A stretch of DNA of 7,142 nucleotides from the NCBI GenBank assembly GCA_021106775.1, contig JAIOTL010000298.1, positions 1 through 7,142 of the forward strand, written 5' to 3'. Each line of letters starts with the position of its first letter. Position 1 is the stretch's first letter. The translations under genes were made by a program, and so were the position numbers. The notes under the pieces are model-generated. The model had not been told where the DNA came from. It did no database searches and saw nothing but the letters and a program-made list of their open reading frames with translations. This stretch comes from Planctomycetota bacterium (lineage in GTDB: Bacteria; Planctomycetota; UBA8742; SKZP01; JAIOTL01). Positions 5,936 to 7,142 of this stretch are shown here, in pieces.

Positions 5936-7142
5936 ATGAAATTTTTCAACAGAAACATCGGTACAATATACGCAAAAGAACTTAAGGATATTCTGCGCGA
6001 CAGACGAACACTTTTTGTCGCAATTATTCTGCCAATTATCATCAATCCGCTGCTGATTATCGGGTTGCTCGTTTTATTTTCATCACAAACTGAGAAGGAG
6101 ATGCAGAAAAGCTTTACAGCAGTGATTATCGGCGAGGAACACGCGCCTGAACTCACGAAAATCATCCGTGAATTCGATCCAAACCCGTTCAAAATCGCTC
6201 AGAATGATAAATCTCAGGACTCTGAGGGTGAAAATAACAGCAAAATCGTAAAGCTTGTCAAGATTGAAGGAAAAAATCGCACTGAAATCATGGAACAAGC
6301 AATTAAAAGGCTGGAATCCGAAGGTGAAGACCGAATTGACATTATCATCAGATTTCCCGATAAATTCGAGGAAAGATTAAAAGCGCACGACACGCCGCAA
6401 GAGCCTAAACTAATATTTCTCGGTACTTCCGACCGCTCGACAACAGCAAAGCGGCATATTTCAAACATTCTTCGTGGTTTTGTTAAGGAATTTGAGCCCA
6501 TTATCCTCAAAAGTACAAACATCCGACAGGGTTCAGTTGCTATCAAGGAAGTTGCGAAAATTATCCCGTATATTTTGATTCTGATGATTCTCACCGCAGC
6601 GTTTACGCCTGCAATCGACCTTATGGCAGGTGAAAAGGAACGTGGGACAATTGAAACACTTCTGATTACGCCAGCAGACAGGCGGGAAATCGTTCTGGGC
6701 AAGTTTTACACGGTGTTTACGGTGGCAATATCCGCCACCATCCTTAATCTGGCGTCGCTTGGTGTTACGGTCTCGCTTGCAAAGAATATTTTACAGTCAA
6801 GCATGAGAGCACAGGTTAAAGTAGTTGAAACACAAAAAGACAAAGAAAAATTAGTTGAAAACTCAGCAAAATCTGATGAAAAACCTGACAAAGCTAAAAA
6901 AGTTACTTTGCAGACAGTTGCAAAAACCGAAAAAACCCAATCACAACCGCCCAATGCTGACGATAAAGCCGACCAAGACCAGCAAAAACAGATGCAACAG
7001 GCAATTGCCACTCAGGTTCAATTTCCGACAATGCCGTTTATTTTGTTTCCGGTGCTTCTGTTGATGATGATACCGGCGGCAGCGCTTTTCGGCGCGATAG
7101 CCCTGGCACTTTCGTCGTTTGCAAAATCATACAAAGAAGGAC
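5936..7142 (+). CDS. ABC-2/NatB-type transporter permease, N-terminal 402 residues
   Basis: The frame is open to the window end. Residues 14-40 (KELKDILRDRRTLF followed by ILPIIINPLL) and the loop AGEKERGTIETLLITPADRR (231-250) are hallmarks of ABC-2 permeases related to NatB, the membrane half of a Na+ or other efflux ABC exporter. TM1 is about 27-48, then an extracytoplasmic domain (about 50-205), TM2 about 208-228, TM3 about 257-281 and TM4 about 366-395. The last residues, SFAKSYKEG, match the conserved SFARS(F/Y)KE motif that normally precedes further helices. Between TM3 and TM4 lies an unusual hydrophilic Lys/Gln-rich segment (about 284-362), predicted outside the membrane. The ATPase subunit is not upstream, since tsaE and its terminator are there. 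It may lie downstream or elsewhere. In some related proteins a CPBP protease domain follows, but this cannot be seen here. Confidence 0.93.
   Translation, partial: MKFFNRNIGTIYAKELKDILRDRRTLFVAIILPIIINPLLIIGLLVLFSSQTEKEMQKSFTAVIIGEEHAPELTKIIREFDPNPFKIAQNDKSQDSEGENNSKIVKLVKIEGKNRTEIMEQAIKRLESEGEDRIDIIIRFPDKFEERLKAHDTPQEPKLIFLGTSDRSTTAKRHISNILRGFVKEFEPIILKSTNIRQGSVAIKEVAKIIPYILILMILTAAFTPAIDLMAGEKERGTIETLLITPADRREIVLGKFYTVFTVAISATILNLASLGVTVSLAKNILQSSMRAQVKVVETQKDKEKLVENSAKSDEKPDKAKKVTLQTVAKTEKTQSQPPNADDKADQDQQKQMQQAIATQVQFPTMPFILFPVLLLMMIPAAALFGAIALALSSFAKSYKEG

Noticed and set aside
5746..7011. Three open frames on the minus strand (5746-6192, 6214-6702, 6706-7011)
   Set aside because: They lie antisense to the permease gene, whose translation carries clear family motifs. 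Their products have no recognisable domain or ribosome binding site.
1..7142. CRISPR array, tRNA, rRNA, insertion sequence or known defence system
   Set aside because: I saw no regularly spaced repeats, transposase motifs, terminal inverted repeats or structured RNA signatures. The HD protein is not Cas3-like or dNTPase-like but of the RelA/SpoT hydrolase type.

Overview
The window is AT-rich, tightly packed bacterial DNA with seven clear protein genes and two more that run off its ends. Several products carry Sec or lipoprotein signal peptides, which suggests a bacterium with an elaborate envelope. The mix of a divergent membrane-anchored cyclophilin, a redoxin with a long helical N-terminal part, and a NatB-type permease would suit an uncultured Planctomycetota/PVC-like lineage. 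That is a weak inference from gene content only, because no rRNA or other phylogenetic marker is present. No mobile element, CRISPR array, tRNA or rRNA was seen.

Leftmost unit (minus strand, 2055 down to 1): an exported TlpA/redoxin-like protein, a MESH1-like HD hydrolase of the small alarmone hydrolase type, and a receiver-like protein cut by the window edge. Successive genes overlap by 32 and 14 nt, so they are probably translationally coupled. A TATAAT box lies just upstream of the first gene, and a strong hairpin separates this unit from the gene before it.

Middle (minus strand, 5212 down to 2203): a small exported protein with an NTF2-like C-terminal end, then 37 nt later a 697-residue single-pass membrane protein with a degenerate cyclophilin domain. 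Next comes a 68-residue lipoprotein with its own good sigma70-type promoter and a terminator. These look like envelope proteins.

Right side (plus strand, 5309 to the end): tsaE, the ATPase needed for the tRNA t6A37 modification, followed by a textbook terminator. After it lies a separate promoter region with a 7-bp inverted repeat and a hairpin over the ribosome binding site. The last gene is the N-terminal 402 residues of an ABC-2/NatB-type permease with an unusual charged insertion. The tsaE promoter and the promoter of the leftward operon face away from each other and share almost the same -10 bases (5261-5268).

I see no convincing new defence or mobile system. The items most worth a second look are the redoxin without its first catalytic cysteine, the alarmone-hydrolase/receiver pair, the degenerate cyclophilin, and the control region and insertion of the permease.
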